Notes under the pieces: generated by a model
What the model saw: only the letters and a program-made list of their open reading frames with translations
What the model was told of the DNA's origin: nothing
The model's database searches: none
From: Pisaster brevispinus
Taxonomy: Eukaryota > Echinodermata > Asteroidea > Forcipulatida > Asteriidae
Length of the DNA: 64,000 nucleotides
NCBI GenBank assembly: GCA_023634235.1
Contig: JAMKCF010000009.1
Span: 9,176,001-9,240,000 of the forward strand
Reading direction: 5' to 3'
Program-made: the position numbers and the translations under genes
In this document: piece after piece, positions 42,601 through 57,600 of the stretch
Layout: each line of letters starts with the position of its first letter
Position numbering within the stretch: position 1 is the stretch's first letter

Positions 42601-45600
42601 CGCACCGAGGATCACTTCGGGCGCCTTAGTTTTAATCATAGCACTCAAAGCAGTCAATGTTTGTATACTGTCACATCCTAGTTTACCTGTGCATGAGACA
42701 AGCCGTGAATCGCTCCAAACACCCTGAGCAGTACACGTCTTACTGTATGGACCGTTCAAAGAGTAGCCCTCATCACATGTGAATGTACATCTTGTGTTGT
42801 ATGGAAGTTCAGGCTCTGTGGAGCAACTATTCGGTTGAACTGTGCCTTGGTCAAGGCTCAAGAGCCCGGTGCACACCACAGCTGTGAATGAAAGAAACAG
42901 CTTTGTTTTGTTGATTTCCCAACTGTTCAAATTTGCAGGCCACTTTTTGTACTTTTCGTTGCATACCTCACTGATTCTACACAATCTGCTGAACACTATG
43001 TGTGTAGTTGTCTACACATCTGCTTTGAGTCAATTTGTACACAATGCTATTTCAACTGTATGGACAATTTTTAGCCTCTTCCCATTGATTGTTACAGTTA
43101 ATTTTGCCACACAGACAAAGACAACAGTTGAGCTCACTATTTGTCATATTCTATTTCTATGTTCTACAGCAATATCCCATGCCTGCAAAGAATTGCCATT
43201 AAAGAAATTGAATAGTGTATTGCTATGTATAATGGTTGCTTGTGGTTCTTCACCGACAATTTGTGTCTACCAAAAATTGATAAAGTAAGAATATGCAACA
43301 GGCCCTGGTTTACAGGAGAGGTTAGCCTAGATAAAAGCGGAATTCAAGTTTTGGTGTTTTCAGAGTGAAGGTTTGGGTCCATGGCAGTTTTGTTTTTGAT
43401 TAATACACTTAACCATTATTGCTTTGTCTTTCAAGCCGGGCATTGTAGGTCTGTAATGTTGTGTAATGCACCTCAAAGAACAAAATGGCTGCCATAAATG
43501 TTCTCACCTTCACAGAGTAGGTCAGTACCAGTCCACGATCCATCAGCCAGACACCTTCTTCTTCGCCAGCTCAAATGTGTCTGGTTGCTTCGAAAACCAG
43601 GATTACATACAAATGTACATGTAGACTGGTAATCCACCTCCTCCCTGATACATCCTGACACATAGCCATTTGGAATAACTGGTACTCTGCATGTGTTTGC
43701 TGGTGATGAAATAATGTCATGAGTTCAGGTTAGGACAAGACATTTGGATTGGGATGGTATATCTTTTACATCACTAAGGGAATCTCTGTTTATACCTGCA
43801 GGAGGATGATATCCATCCTTCCTTGAAATTAATACTTACAAAGTTTTCTGATAATCAAAATACATCTCCGTGTATAGTGATAGTTTTTTGGAGGAAGCAC
43901 AGCAGTGTCTTTTATAGATTAGATGACATAAACCCGTTGTAACTTCTACAATATAACATGTTGCTACTATGGTTAAAGGGTACTTGTGACTTCCGTTTAA
44001 CCATTCAGAACTGTGGTGCAAGGTAACCACCATTGTTGGTGCCGGCTAACTATTTTCTTTGCGTATTTGAGCCGACCTGTATAAGGGGCATGTGTCGAGA
44101 AATTTTCCAAGACTAAAAAAGAACACTCTGCCCAGTCTTGATAATATATTACAGATGTAGGGGATTAAGATAAGACACACATTGCAATCAACAACACTGC
44201 TAACATTTTAAATCAAAACAAGGTTACACTTTTGTTTACTGTCTGTCTCATCTAAAATAAATGAAATTTGGAAACAGATTTCAATGACTTTTGTGTTTAT
44301 CAATTGTTAATCACTTCAGCATCCAATTTTTTCCTCCAACCCTAGTTGCTACCCATTTGTCATGTTCTTTGTATCAGGAACAATAATCTACAAGGGTTTG
44401 TGGTAACATTGTTCATGAATCTCTCCATGAGTTGTGGTGATTTTGAAAAGAATCCTATTATTGTTATAAAAATGGTTTTGTTTGTTAACGAAATGTATAT
44501 GATTTTTGTGTGTAAACGCTCAAGTTAACTGAAACCCCTACTTACGTATGCAATCTACAGACGGGCCATCCCAGAAGCCAATGGTTGCAGATGATACAAT
44601 CTTACTACAAACACTGGATACTACTTGGTTCTGACTGACTGAGGACACTGTGTAGCCTTCTTTACAACTAATGTTACACACTGAGCCATACACTACAGAC
44701 CTGTCACAATCACCCTGGCCTGAAGCAAGGCTAGTCACACTGTGCTGGGGTGCAGGCAACGGCGGACATCTTGTGACTAATCGTTTGAAGAAGAAAAGGA
44801 AGGTACAGTGAGGGTGAGGAGAACCAGCGTTCTTTTCTTCAACATGTTGCTGATGTAGAATTTAAGGCTTATGTTAAATCATAAAATCATATACACAGTG
44901 TAATGGTCTATTGTTCAATCCCAGCAGTGCTACATGTAACACCACGCATTTTCAATTGTAGATTACTACTTTGTTTTAGAAATCGCAAATAAAAAAGTAA
45001 TGAAACAAAAACTGCATGCAGGGCATAAAGTCACATTATAGTCACATGGTGTGTTGCACCCAACAAAAATGCTTTCTAAATAGAGTCAACTTATCAGCCC
45101 TGCCACTAAACTGTCTGAAAAGTGGGCCCATTTTACCTGGCTCAGGGCACTGCTAGGGTTTATGAAGCATGGTCCAACAATTTGTTTGTCTGGAATATTT
45201 TACCATTAACATTGTGTTATGCTCCCAGCTTTACTCTTTTGAATACCATGTCAACATTTAAATTTTTTTTAAAGGTGGGAACCTCAAAAGTCAGCAATTT
45301 ATGAAATGATTTAAATCGTGCATCAGGGATAAACTACAATGTTTTGGTTTTGACCATCACTGATGTATGGTAGTACCATATACTTGATGCTTTCTGAGCC
45401 ATGCCTTACCTCAGGTGGGACAGAACCCAAATCTTCCGCATTCTAGAACAAGTTGCTAGGACATGAGTAACTGACTGCAGCCTTTATACTCTGTGTTGAG
45501 GGTTTCCAGAGCGTTTTAATAAACTAAGGGCATATTGTACAACTCTGAAGAACCAAACTTTATTATAGATTTTTGATTTCCTTCCACAGAGAATGCTATT

Positions 45601-48600
45601 GTTTCCTCACCTCTCACATCAAGATAAATGTCACATGTTGCTGAATTGCCACTGCTGTCTGCGGCACGATAGATCAGGCGATAAGTCTCTTCTGTAAATA
45701 CTGTGGTCTTATTGGCTGGTACAGATACCCCATTTATACTCACAAGCACTGCCACAGTGTCACCACTGGCTTCTAACACCTGTGTATTTAGACACATAAC
45801 AATTCAAACTAAACAAGCAGACTGAGTACATGAAAACTACCAGCACAATTCATCATTTGCAGGACTTCTAAGAGAAGCTTACATTACAATAAACTGCAAG
45901 TAAGCTTCAGGTAGTAAACATGAGTGTACATTTCAATTTTTTCTCTCTGCGTTTTCCCCTAAAATATGAAAGCCAAAATAAAGCTTGTAATCATACCTGT
46001 ATGGGCTCCCAGTCATAGTGAACCACAGCAAAGTTGGTTCCCCGTTCAGCAAATACAGTGATGTCAGGTGGGCATATCAAAGTTGGTGGAGTTATATCTG
46101 TCAATCAAAAGTAAACCTAGTTTTCTTTTTGCTATATACACAATTATTTACAATACAACTCAAGGGATTCATTCACAGTTGAAATGAAGGAAAAAAACCC
46201 ATTAAAACACAACAACAAATGCACGTACACACAACACAAGTTGGTTTATCTTTCTTTCTCTATTTCCAAAGCATTGATCCTGAAGATAGTAACACAGGTC
46301 TACAAAGAAAGAGCCAAATGAAGATCAGATCAAACCATTTCTAAGGAACAGATTGAAACACCTTCTTACCGTTACACTGTATGGGTATTCCATCCCATTG
46401 ACCAGACAACAGACAGGTACGACTCCCTGAGCCACTGCCCATGTATCCCAGATCACATGGTGTAACACACACAGTGCCATAACTCACTGGTTGGTCAATC
46501 TCTGTAACCTCTATCCCATGAAGTGTGCAGGTGATGGCCATATATCCTGCTGTGATGTCTGGAGCAGGTAATGGTTCACACTTTACCTCTAGAGTTGGGG
46601 AGGAGGTTAAGATCACAAACATTATTATGACAGAGGTAACACACGTTTTAATTTTTAATTGATTTTCAAACGCTTTTAACATGAAAAACTTACAGACTGT
46701 TCTGGAAGGGTTGTAAATAATGTGCAGTCATTTACATAGTATTGTTATTATAAACCAACCTTCACATGTGATTGTGTTGCCATTCCATTCACCCACGCCA
46801 TTTCCATCATCAGTGCATGTTACATAGGTGGGTTGTGTTGGCATGAAGCCAACATTACAGATCAGTGTACAGATAGTGCCATAGGTCTCCTCTGAGTGGG
46901 GGCAGCCATTTTTGATGCCATTTTCTGGTGGAGGCAACGCACTGTTGTCACAAGTTACAGCTGCAATAAAAAGTGTTTACAAATGGTTTGATGTTTTTTA
47001 TCAGTGAACCAGAGAGAAGCATTCAAAACAAATGATTCACTTTCACATCAACTAAAGAAAAAGGGTATGCTGGTTTATTTGTCAAGCCCACCGCTCTCCG
47101 CACCATCACCCATGCTTCAAATCTTCTGTCCACAACACATTGGCCCACTGTGCTTTGAGCACCTGTGACCAGGACGGCTTCAAACAGAGACTTCACCGCA
47201 TCAAGACATTGCTGGAAATCAACGAATAGGAACAAAGGCCTTAGTCCCAAGTCTTAAACTTCACTGCATGTAACAAGCAAGACCCTCTACCAATCATAAT
47301 ACCCAAAGACCTTAGACCTCAATTTCAAACTTCACTGCATACTACAACCATGGCCCTTTTTGAAACGACCGGCTTCGGCTTCGGATTCAGTCCCCGGCGC
47401 CAAACTGAAGCTCAATACGAAATGCCCGGCATCGGCTTCGGCTTCAAGCAAAGGTTTTGTTTTTGGTCAAAATACGAAGCCAGACCGAGAGGTGGCTTTG
47501 CTGGCTTGATGACGTCACACTCATGATGGTAGAACTTTTTTCGTGCGGCAGCCATTTAAAATCCTTGGTTTCAGTTACAAAGCTTGACAAATTTTGCTCT
47601 TTAGAGGACATTATTCTATCAACAATGCCCACATATATCACCAACTGAGAAGGCGAACAGTTTGCCTCAATGATATTTTGGCCAGTTTTGACATAAAATG
47701 TGATTTTTCATGATAATTTACTTAGTTTAAAATGACGGTTATGTGGCTGATAAACTTAGTGCTGCATCTATTTTGTGAAAACTGTGTTTGGGTTTCATTT
47801 CCCACATTTACTGATGAAAATAAGCTACATTACATGGCATTATTTGACAGGATAATCATTGTCAAGTAGGGCTTGTCTGCTTCAATTGTTTGGGGGACTT
47901 TTTCATTGGTACTCGCCAAATTACTTGTCTGCTGATTTTGTAAAAAAAAAAGTTTAATCCCACCGGGCTGATATATTTGCTGAATGTAGTGTTTTTTACA
48001 TTGCACACTGTTGTTTTGAATAATTTTTCGCTTTATTTTGTTTCTATAAATATTTTAAAATTCACTTGACCTATTTATATTGCATATTTGTTGATAATTG
48101 ATAGCAATATGAATTAAGTAATTAAATTAGATTTTTTTGAAGGACAGATATACATTTGGCTTAAAAAAAAAGTTATGTGACTCTGAATTGTTTCATAAAT
48201 TTAAACACGGGCAGGAATGAATGATACACTACCACCACTGATAGTGCTGCATCAAGCAGGGGACTATCTGAGTTGGTGTTGGGGACTTTGCTAGAAGAAG
48301 ACCTTTTGGGGATTCAGATTCAGATTCAGACTTTGCTGGGGGCAAGGACTGGCATTCGTCAACACTCAACATTATAATGTACTAACTTTCATTGTTTAAT
48401 GTTTTCATTTTTTCTTTACGATGCACAGTTGGAAGAATGACTTTGGTGTGAGAACCACCTCAACACAAGGCTGAAGTTCAAGTCCCAGGGGGCAAAAGGG
48501 TGCTTGAACACTGCATAAATCTATCAGATATGGATCATAGTAAAAATCTGCAAATTTATCAAAACATTGTTACAAATATATACCTTCAGACTGACCACCC

Positions 48601-51600
48601 ATGTAAAGAATTGTGTACATTTGAATTTATAAGAATTTTTGTCACAACTTTTAATACACTGACACCTTCTGACATTAAGATGTTTCCGCTATTCAGTTGT
48701 GATCTGGAGGGCTGCATTGATTATTTGATCATACTCATAACACTGTAACATTTTCTCATTTCAGTTACAAGGCATACAGTAATCTGGAGGCAAGCGTAAT
48801 TTCTGAGAAAAACATACTGATGTGCTAACCAGTTTCGTCAAAGCAAAAACTTTTGTCAGCTCTTTTCAAAATTGTATAAGAAGTATCACCTGTGATTCAA
48901 CAGAAGAAGTATCACCTGTGTTGATAATGATATAGAGTTCAACTCTAACTGTAAAAGTAGCAGAGAGCAATTGATGACCCTTATTTGCTCATTTGTTAGC
49001 CACTAAACAACAGCTAAAACACAGGCTAGAAAAAGCTTGAACATTCGCCACTAGCCTACTGTTGACAGAAGTAATCGTTTTTCCTGACTTAAAGTTAGAG
49101 ATTATCAATATTGAGTGAATCAAAGTTTTTAATACATCAACATTTTCTGCTGCTTTATGGGACAAGATCATTATTAACTTCTTCAATTTTGAGGAAAACA
49201 AATCTATTTATAAGCACCGTCTTTGTATTCTTTGCTATTTTAATTTGAAAAACAAGGTTATTAGCTAATTGTTACTACTTTTGTTCTAAAATAATTCAAT
49301 TTGTGATAAAATAAAGTTTTCATTGTAGCACAGTAATTTGTTATTTCCAGTTTTTACTTGATAGTCAGAGTATGTTGCTTTCATTCTAAAAGAACAGTCA
49401 TCTGTGTACTCCAGTCTTCAGAAAACAGAACTAACCTTTACAAATTTCACCGACTGCTTCAGGTTTATAAAGGTAGGTTTTGTTTGTTTGTTTGTTTGTT
49501 TGGTTTTTTTTTTTGGGGGGGGTGGTATTCTTGACAGTTCCAATGCAAGGCATTTTGTTTACGGATATTACAGTCAAATTAATAATAATAATAATAATAA
49601 TACTAATAATAACAAGTTGGTCAGTTTTGTTGACGAAAACAATCATGATTTGTTAGGTTTCAATAAAATAAGTGCTTATTCATCAAGTGTAGCTAAAATA
49701 AAAAAATTAAAAAACTGAACAGATCATGTGGGCTGTAATTATAGTTATTGCAAATTATCATGTATTTTAATTAAATAGTCAGAAAGGGAACATGCGTATG
49801 CTACAATAATAATGGTTGGACGATGTTTATCTAATTTTGTGGTGGTATTTAATTAATTGGGTTTTTAAAACTATCTTTATAATGCTTCACACAAAAATCA
49901 AGCAGACGATACATGTTTGTTTTCGCGCATTATGTTTTTCCCATGATCCATGCGGGGACACATGAAGCCAGGGAAGCCGAAGTGTTCGAAACAAACACGT
50001 CGCCATTTTGTTTATTGTGAAGCCGAAGCCGCGCAGAGCCGAAGCCCCCCAAAACGAAGCCAAGGCCTGAAGCCGAAGCCGGTTGTTTCGAGAAAGGCCC
50101 AAGATGACCGTCTGGCTAACATCATACCCAAAGACATTTGACCTCAGTTTTAAACTTCCCTGTGTGTAACAACCAATATGACCCTCTGGCCAAACACCAT
50201 ACCCTAAGGCTATATGCCTCAGTTATAACTTTACTGCTTACCTTCACAATAGGGAAACAGTAAATCCCACTCGCCATCCAGTCCACAGGTGACCTCTGTT
50301 GACCCTACCAATACATGACCCTGCTCGCAAGCATAATGACAGGTAGAACCAGCAGGGACCTGATTGGTGGCTGGACATTCGTCTCGGTTGGTGATCAGAC
50401 CATAGTTGGAAATGAAGGCACGAGGGCAAGTTTGTACTGAGTTTGAAATAAAATTGCTTATTTAAAAAAATGTAATTTGGAAAGCAGTTAGAACAAATGC
50501 AAACTAAATTATATTTTGGCAATTCCTTCTAGGTAAGATATTTCTTTGGTAAGCAATTATTTCTGTTGGACAAAGAAATATTAATATTTGTTTGTGGAAG
50601 TCTTTTTTTGTAAAACCCAAACAGTTATATAGGTCATTAATTTATAGCCATGAACTATGCTCATCAAAGGCTTGATGAATTTTCTTCCCATCGACAAACT
50701 GATAAACTTTGTTTTTAAATTTCATGTTAATAGTGAGCTAATCTGTATCCAGATCTATGGACTTCTTGTTGATAACGCTTGTTTCTTATTGATTAACAGA
50801 TAGGATTGTGTGCCCACCAAAGAAGTGTAAGGCTCTTTTGCACTTCTACTGTACACCGACTTGGAAATGTTTGAAAAACTTGAAATAATTTTCATGTACA
50901 GGTTGTTTCTTGAAGCTGGACAATATGTCTGTTAGTTTGCTAGCATGAAATATTTGATTTTACCTTCACATCGAACATCATCACCATTCCAGTATCCTTG
51001 AGATGCTCCAGACAATGCAAGACACCGAAAAAATCCACTTCCTGTGAGTTCATATCCATCCAGACATTCAATCTCGCACAATGACCCATATGCAGTAGGG
51101 CACTGTGATGAGTGACCAGAAAATCTACCATTCTCCGGTGGGGTGAGCGCTGGGCAGTGAATGACTGAAAAGGTAAATGGAATTTTTACATTTTCAAAAC
51201 TGTTGTTTACTAATGAACATAAAAACAAAACAAAACAATTGTATTTTTCTAACTTTTTTGGGGACCCAAGATAACTGATAAGGTACTTTAGATTTGGACA
51301 TAGCATCAAGGATGACAAGCATATAATAAAAAGTAACCAGAAAGGAAGATGTTTGGTCCTAGAAAATAAACTCATCCCCTACTTGTAGTTATCAAAGACA
51401 TGCAATAACAATTTTAACACGTACGTTGATGTTAAATATCAAAATGAGCACTGAATGTACTTCAAACTGGAGTCAGTCAGTGAGTCAAGGCCAAGCAGCT
51501 GAAGCACTAGACTTAAGATTCGGTGACTGTGGGTGTGTGGGTGGGGGCAGCTTGAAGCTTGATTTTTTGTTTTGTAATTATCAGCTATTGGTTCAAGACC

Positions 51601-54600
51601 CTCCCGTTATTAATATCTTCCACTGATCCATGGCCACAAGAGGGCACACTCTCACTATAGACCACTAGCATAGGAGACTGCTCAACCTCGTCCCCAGTGG
51701 TGTCAATCTCACCGCGCCATTTTGTTTTATTCCCAGAATGCCTCGCTCGATCGTAACCCCTGGAAGCGTGACTTTGAAATATCCAAATATACTGGATATT
51801 TTAATTAGTCCTGTGGTTGATTCATTCTGTGTTAGAGACTTCGCAGAACGCACTGTCAAAGGACGTATCAAGTCATAGCAACTGGCCCCGTCTCATTTTT
51901 TGGTGATACATCTTACTGTATGCAGTTTAGGGTGACCATGTAAAAACATGATTCATTTGAAATGTATTGCGTCAAAACTCGTGCATTTTTACACGTGCGT
52001 AGTAAGTGCCCGACTAGCACCCTACAAGTGCTCGAATGCTTTTAACAAGCGTGCATGCAAAGCAGTACATTTTGGTCAGCCAATCAGCGTTGGTTTTCAG
52101 TGTTTCCCTACCAGGGGTTAGCGACGAGAGGTATCGATATGGCGCGCTGCCCATGGTAGCGAGGCTGGAGACTACTGTGATAGCAGTTCTTAGGGTGATA
52201 ATGGTTTGTGGTTGATAGCGCCCTCTGTTGGTGACTTAATCAGCAAGGAAAATTAACAGCAGGAGTAGAGCTTTCTAGATAATAAACAACATGAGCGTCC
52301 TGAACGAAGACTACTGTGATGATTGAGATGAACATTCGTTAATAAAGAATGGAGGTTTCACAAATGTGTTGCAATAGCAATGGTAATAATGTTAAAGACG
52401 ACTCCTAGACTTACTGCAAAACCTTAATGTCCTATGATGGAGAGACAGCTCATATACCAAGAATAATGAAAGTTTCAGCTGCTACCAGGTAACAATAAGT
52501 ATGGCCAAGACACACAAGCCATACAGGCCATTTACCTTCACAAGTTGGTTGTGGTGCACTCCAAACACCATTAGCAGTCTGCCCCTGTTGTAAGCATTCA
52601 TTAGTTTCATTTCCATTCAACACAAAGCCTGATGTGCATCCAAACTGACAAACAGAGCCGTAGTTGAACTGTGATGTGCAGATCATCCGCTGGCCAGGGA
52701 GGAAGGAACGGGCTGGACACTGAATAACTAGCAAAGGAAAAATGTGTATCATTCACATCTAATTGCACAAACAATGTACACAAGGCTTTTCCAGGCCTAG
52801 TGTAGACCCCATAGAGACTATCCCATCTTAGTTATATCCCCCATTTATAGCAACAGTAATGGATATTATACAAATATTGGATGTATTGGAGTACATCATA
52901 GCAGAATATAATCCCAAGATGAAATCTTGACTGTTCCATTTCACTCTGCTTCGTGAAATAGAACAGTCCAAATTTATATTTGTTTTATAAAACTCAAACA
53001 TAGTTCCTTGCCATTTGAACCATTTGTTTAAAAATTACGCTTAGAGTCCAAAAATTGTATGTAGTGAACACTCTCCGCAACCTGTATTTCGAGCACCTTT
53101 TTTGACCAGTTTTTATCACTCATGTGTTGTCTGAGCAGACTAGATGCGCTGTTAGTCCATCCAGTGGCACTCTATCAGATATCTTGGCTGAGCACAACCA
53201 ATGTACCATGGCTATGCATGGCGCTGTCAAGAGATATTCTAACCAGTTACTGGCCATGTTCCACAAACCATGTTTTACTGGCATAAAGGACACTTTGGAG
53301 TTGAAAACATTTGGATGATTATTATTTTTATTATTATTATTAAACGTGTTCTGGGTTCTTATACGTGCACTACCAATCCTAGTACACAGGAACTACGGCT
53401 TAATATCCCATCCGAAGGACAAAGCAATTTTGGTAAAGTACCTTGCTCAAGGACACAAGTGGACTTGCAACCACACTCCGCTCACTGCTCAGAAACACCA
53501 GAGCTTGAGTCTGGTGTTCTATAACCACTCGCCCACGACATGCCACAATAGTAAAACAACAAGAGGACCTAATTATATCCCATGGTTCGATTTCCCTGAC
53601 ACCGTCAAACTGTGAACTAACCTTGCACAACAACACTGAATGAACACCTAGCAGTATTCCCACTCGAATCACTGACTTCATATTTGATGACATGTGAACC
53701 TCTGCTAAAGTCAGCTCCAGGAGGAAGTCCTTCTAATTGTACCTGCTTCGTAGTAAGTGCCTCATTTGAGTTGTCTGTCACAGTGGGAAGATCCCAAGTG
53801 ACTGTTGCAGTGGTTTGACCAGACTCTGCATAAGCCGAGATAGTACCAGGACAGTTTATGACTGGACGCTGTGTGTCTGTAAAGAAAAATTTTACTCATA
53901 CATTTAGGGCTAGGGATCCGTTGTAAAGCTGAAACATTATGCACTGTGTCATTGATGGCCTTTTTGTAGCAGTGCACAGATTAGCAAGTCATCAAAATGT
54001 AGGGTTGAGTCTCAATCAAAGCATGTGTGTTTTTGAGTAGGACATTTATACCTGCCTCTCTTCATCTTTGAGTAGGCTTATTCTGCATCATAGACTGTGA
54101 TAATAACAATGCAAAACACTTCTAAATTGAAAAGTGCAAATTATCATTCCAAAAATTATTTGTAAGATTATTTGTGAGATTTTTCACCGATGCACACTGG
54201 ATTGGCTGTCCCAGTCCACTCCCTAGATGCTCTACATGTTCTTATGCCAGATGGACTGTTCAGTAGGCTGTAACCAGGTTGACAGGTAAAGAAACAAATG
54301 CTGTTATAATTGCGGCCATCTGTGCAGGTAGTCGATGAATCTGGCAGGTTGGGGTAAGGGTCTGGGCACTGGATTGCTGTTAAGAACAAAACAAGAAGAA
54401 CAATTACATAACCCATCATGAAGAATATAAACAGACTGTGAAAGTCTTGCGTGCATTTGGACATTTTGGGGACCACTTTGGTCCCATATACTTTGCTTTC
54501 ACATGTGAAGGAAACAATAAAAAGTCTAAAAAGTCTGAATGTTTTTCTCTCCTATGAACAACGTAAAGTAAGTGAGTAATTGGACTTGCAGAAAGACGTA

Positions 54601-57600
54601 ACAGCAGGAGACATCACATGAGAGGCAAACATTAGTGTTTGGAAAAACACAACCATTTTAACCAGTTTAAGTCCGTATCTGAGCTTCAGCTACAGCTACG
54701 GCTGTTGCTAAGGGTGTTGTAAAGGATGTCCTATACTTCAACGCATGGTGCTGGGGTGACCCAGCCATAGCCTTAGCCATAAATGTAGTAAATAGCCGTA
54801 AATGTAGCCACCAATTCAGCCATGGCCTTACTTACGTGTACATGATGGTTTGGTCCCTGACCACATCCTTTTACTTTGACATTTGCGCGTGTTTTGTCCT
54901 CCAGTAATGGAATATCCATTGGTACATTGAATTGTACACGTCGATCCATACAAGTTTTGATGGGAACAGGAGACATACCCCATGGAGACTATTGGATGGA
55001 TCCCACATCTTATTTCTTCAAAAAGAAACAAAAAATAACAGAATTTGAGAGTGAAAGTTAGAATCTATTAGAAAGAATCTACATAAGTAGGAAATATCAA
55101 CTGAATGAAATTTGTGATGGTCTCTACATGAAATATCAGATTTGTGTTGACAACCCCTTCTGTCAACCAAGCATAGCCTATATTAATCGATGCTGTCATC
55201 TCACCCCCTAGCAAAGTCGCCTACAACAACGTCTCCCCAAGCAAAGTCTGCCCAAGGCGAAGTTGAAGTGCCATTACTCCCATTAGATTGTGTTCTGATA
55301 TGTCATAGTCATACACTTAGTCAGGCTAAACTTTAATGCTGGAATCTCTACTGACTAAGCGCAACAGGCAACAGTGTATCAACCAAACCATCAGTGCTAC
55401 GTTCAATAGACAACATACAAAAATCATGAATTTACGAGTTGAATTGGGTAACAATTTGGGGGTACGAACATTTTCTTGGGCATTACAAGTTGGGTCCGAC
55501 TACACAAGTAAGAGTTGACGAGTATTTTCTACCCCGTTGTTACAAATCATTGACTTGGAGCACAACAAATGATCGTGAGTACAATTAAATGCCTGATGTT
55601 GCATCTTTGACGATTTGAGTCTTGAGAATCCAGTCAGCGATTTGAAAGATATTATTATTAATGTGTGGTCTTTTTGTTTTTGTCATTTTGAGGGCATTTT
55701 TGTGGCTGGGTGTTTGGAAAATCATAGCAAAATGACGATTGTATTGTTGAGTAAGAACTTGTCAGGAGCGCTAGTACTTTTACTAGTAGTAGTATTTGTA
55801 CGACCGAAGATTTCCACAATTTTTTTTGAAGGAGTACAGCGCCCCAGCCCAGTTACTAATACTAGTACTGTAGTACAGTCATTTGACCAGTTCGGGATCA
55901 CTTTTTGAATTCACATTGTTTTTGGTTGCAATCTCTTTGATTCTATTCTGAATCAGTAGCTTGCCCTCTATTGCAAACCAATACTCCCATTCATAAAACT
56001 GTCTCTCAAGGACACAAACTTCACAAGTGTGTTGGCATGGACATGGACTTCCTTTCTCCAGAGAATTTCAACAGCAGCGCAAAAATCCAGCAACAAAAAC
56101 ACAAAACAACAGCAAAGGCAAATGAAAAGGTGAAGCACGCCTAAAAGCAACATTGACCCAAATATCTATTCTTACAGTCGCAATTTCCTCCTCCAAGTTT
56201 CATTTTCTCTCAAAAAAACAATATTCCTACAAGAATTTGTTGAAGAAATGTATCTTAAAAGCAACAAATAAACTTTCGACTGCAGCAGTAAGATTTTACC
56301 TCACTGAGTGCGGCACCATTTGACACAATAAGAGATGCTGAGTAGTGAGTGATCCCGAACTGGTCAAGGGTACGATGCCCCCCAAAAGACGATTTCTGTA
56401 ATTTGTCTCCTCAAAAAAACAAGACGACTGCTCAGTATTTACCTCTGAAATATTGTTTACACATTCTAAGCATTTAACATAAATGTTATTCGCCCTGGCG
56501 TTCAAATTTTTAAGGTGAGAAGTTTAACAGCGTTTTTCAACCAACATTTTTTTTTTTAAATAATGAACAAAATCGCAGACAAACTTTTAAAAAATTGCCA
56601 TAATTTATTTGTTGATGAAGTTTGGAACCTTATTTTGGGTTTGTTGGTTAATTGCATATTATTCTTCACATGTATCAACAGAAATTGGTAATGTGAGAAG
56701 TAACTTAATTATGGGGTTGTTGCAAAGTTGAAGTGATCCCGAACTGGTCAATGATCCCGAACTGGTCAAATGACTGTAGTAGTACCGTACTACCATAATC
56801 ATAATGCCACCATGATTTCAAATTTACCACCTTGTTGGGCTGTTAGGGTTCTCTTTGAACATCGGTTTTATCATAATCGCCATTACATGATAAGAACTAT
56901 GTAAATAAAAGAGAGCCACAATACTTAACAATAACAGCCCAACAAGGTCACAGGTGAGCTGTATTAACAAATGAATAAGTTAAGAATAAATAAGATTACC
57001 AGATTACCTTCCACTGTGATTTTGAACGAACACAAATGTCCGTTTTTGTTCCCTAGTCCATCGGAAGCACTATATTTGATGGTGTATGGAGAATTCTGGG
57101 CACTAAACCTATTGCCAGAGTTGGGATTATGGTCCTCCCTTCCAATACTGAATAGAAGCGAAAGGAAAGTAAACACCACATTAAAATATAAAGCACACAG
57201 TCACAGAGCAGACGACCCTCCTTCTCTGTCGTCAAGTTTGGTCAAAATGTCCTGTGCGCCCTCAAGTTTCACTTCCTTGCCAACTAGCACGTTTAGGAGA
57301 TCAATGAGCCTGAACATCTGACGTCACACTTCCAGACTCGTGAATAGACCTTTCCATTGTTGATAAACAAACAGCGCTGATTGGTTGGCATGGACCGCCG
57401 AATGTTAGTAAAACATTCAATAGTGATAACAGATGTTTTACCCAAATCCAACATTTTTGGTAAACTTCTAATTAACTAAAATACCTCCCATGATCGGTTG
57501 CTTTGTTTCCATTAAATTCAACACTAATTTTGAATATTTGTGTATTGTTACAAACTGTAGTTATCTGTTTTTGTTTTGCATTTATGGGTTCCATAGTTTT

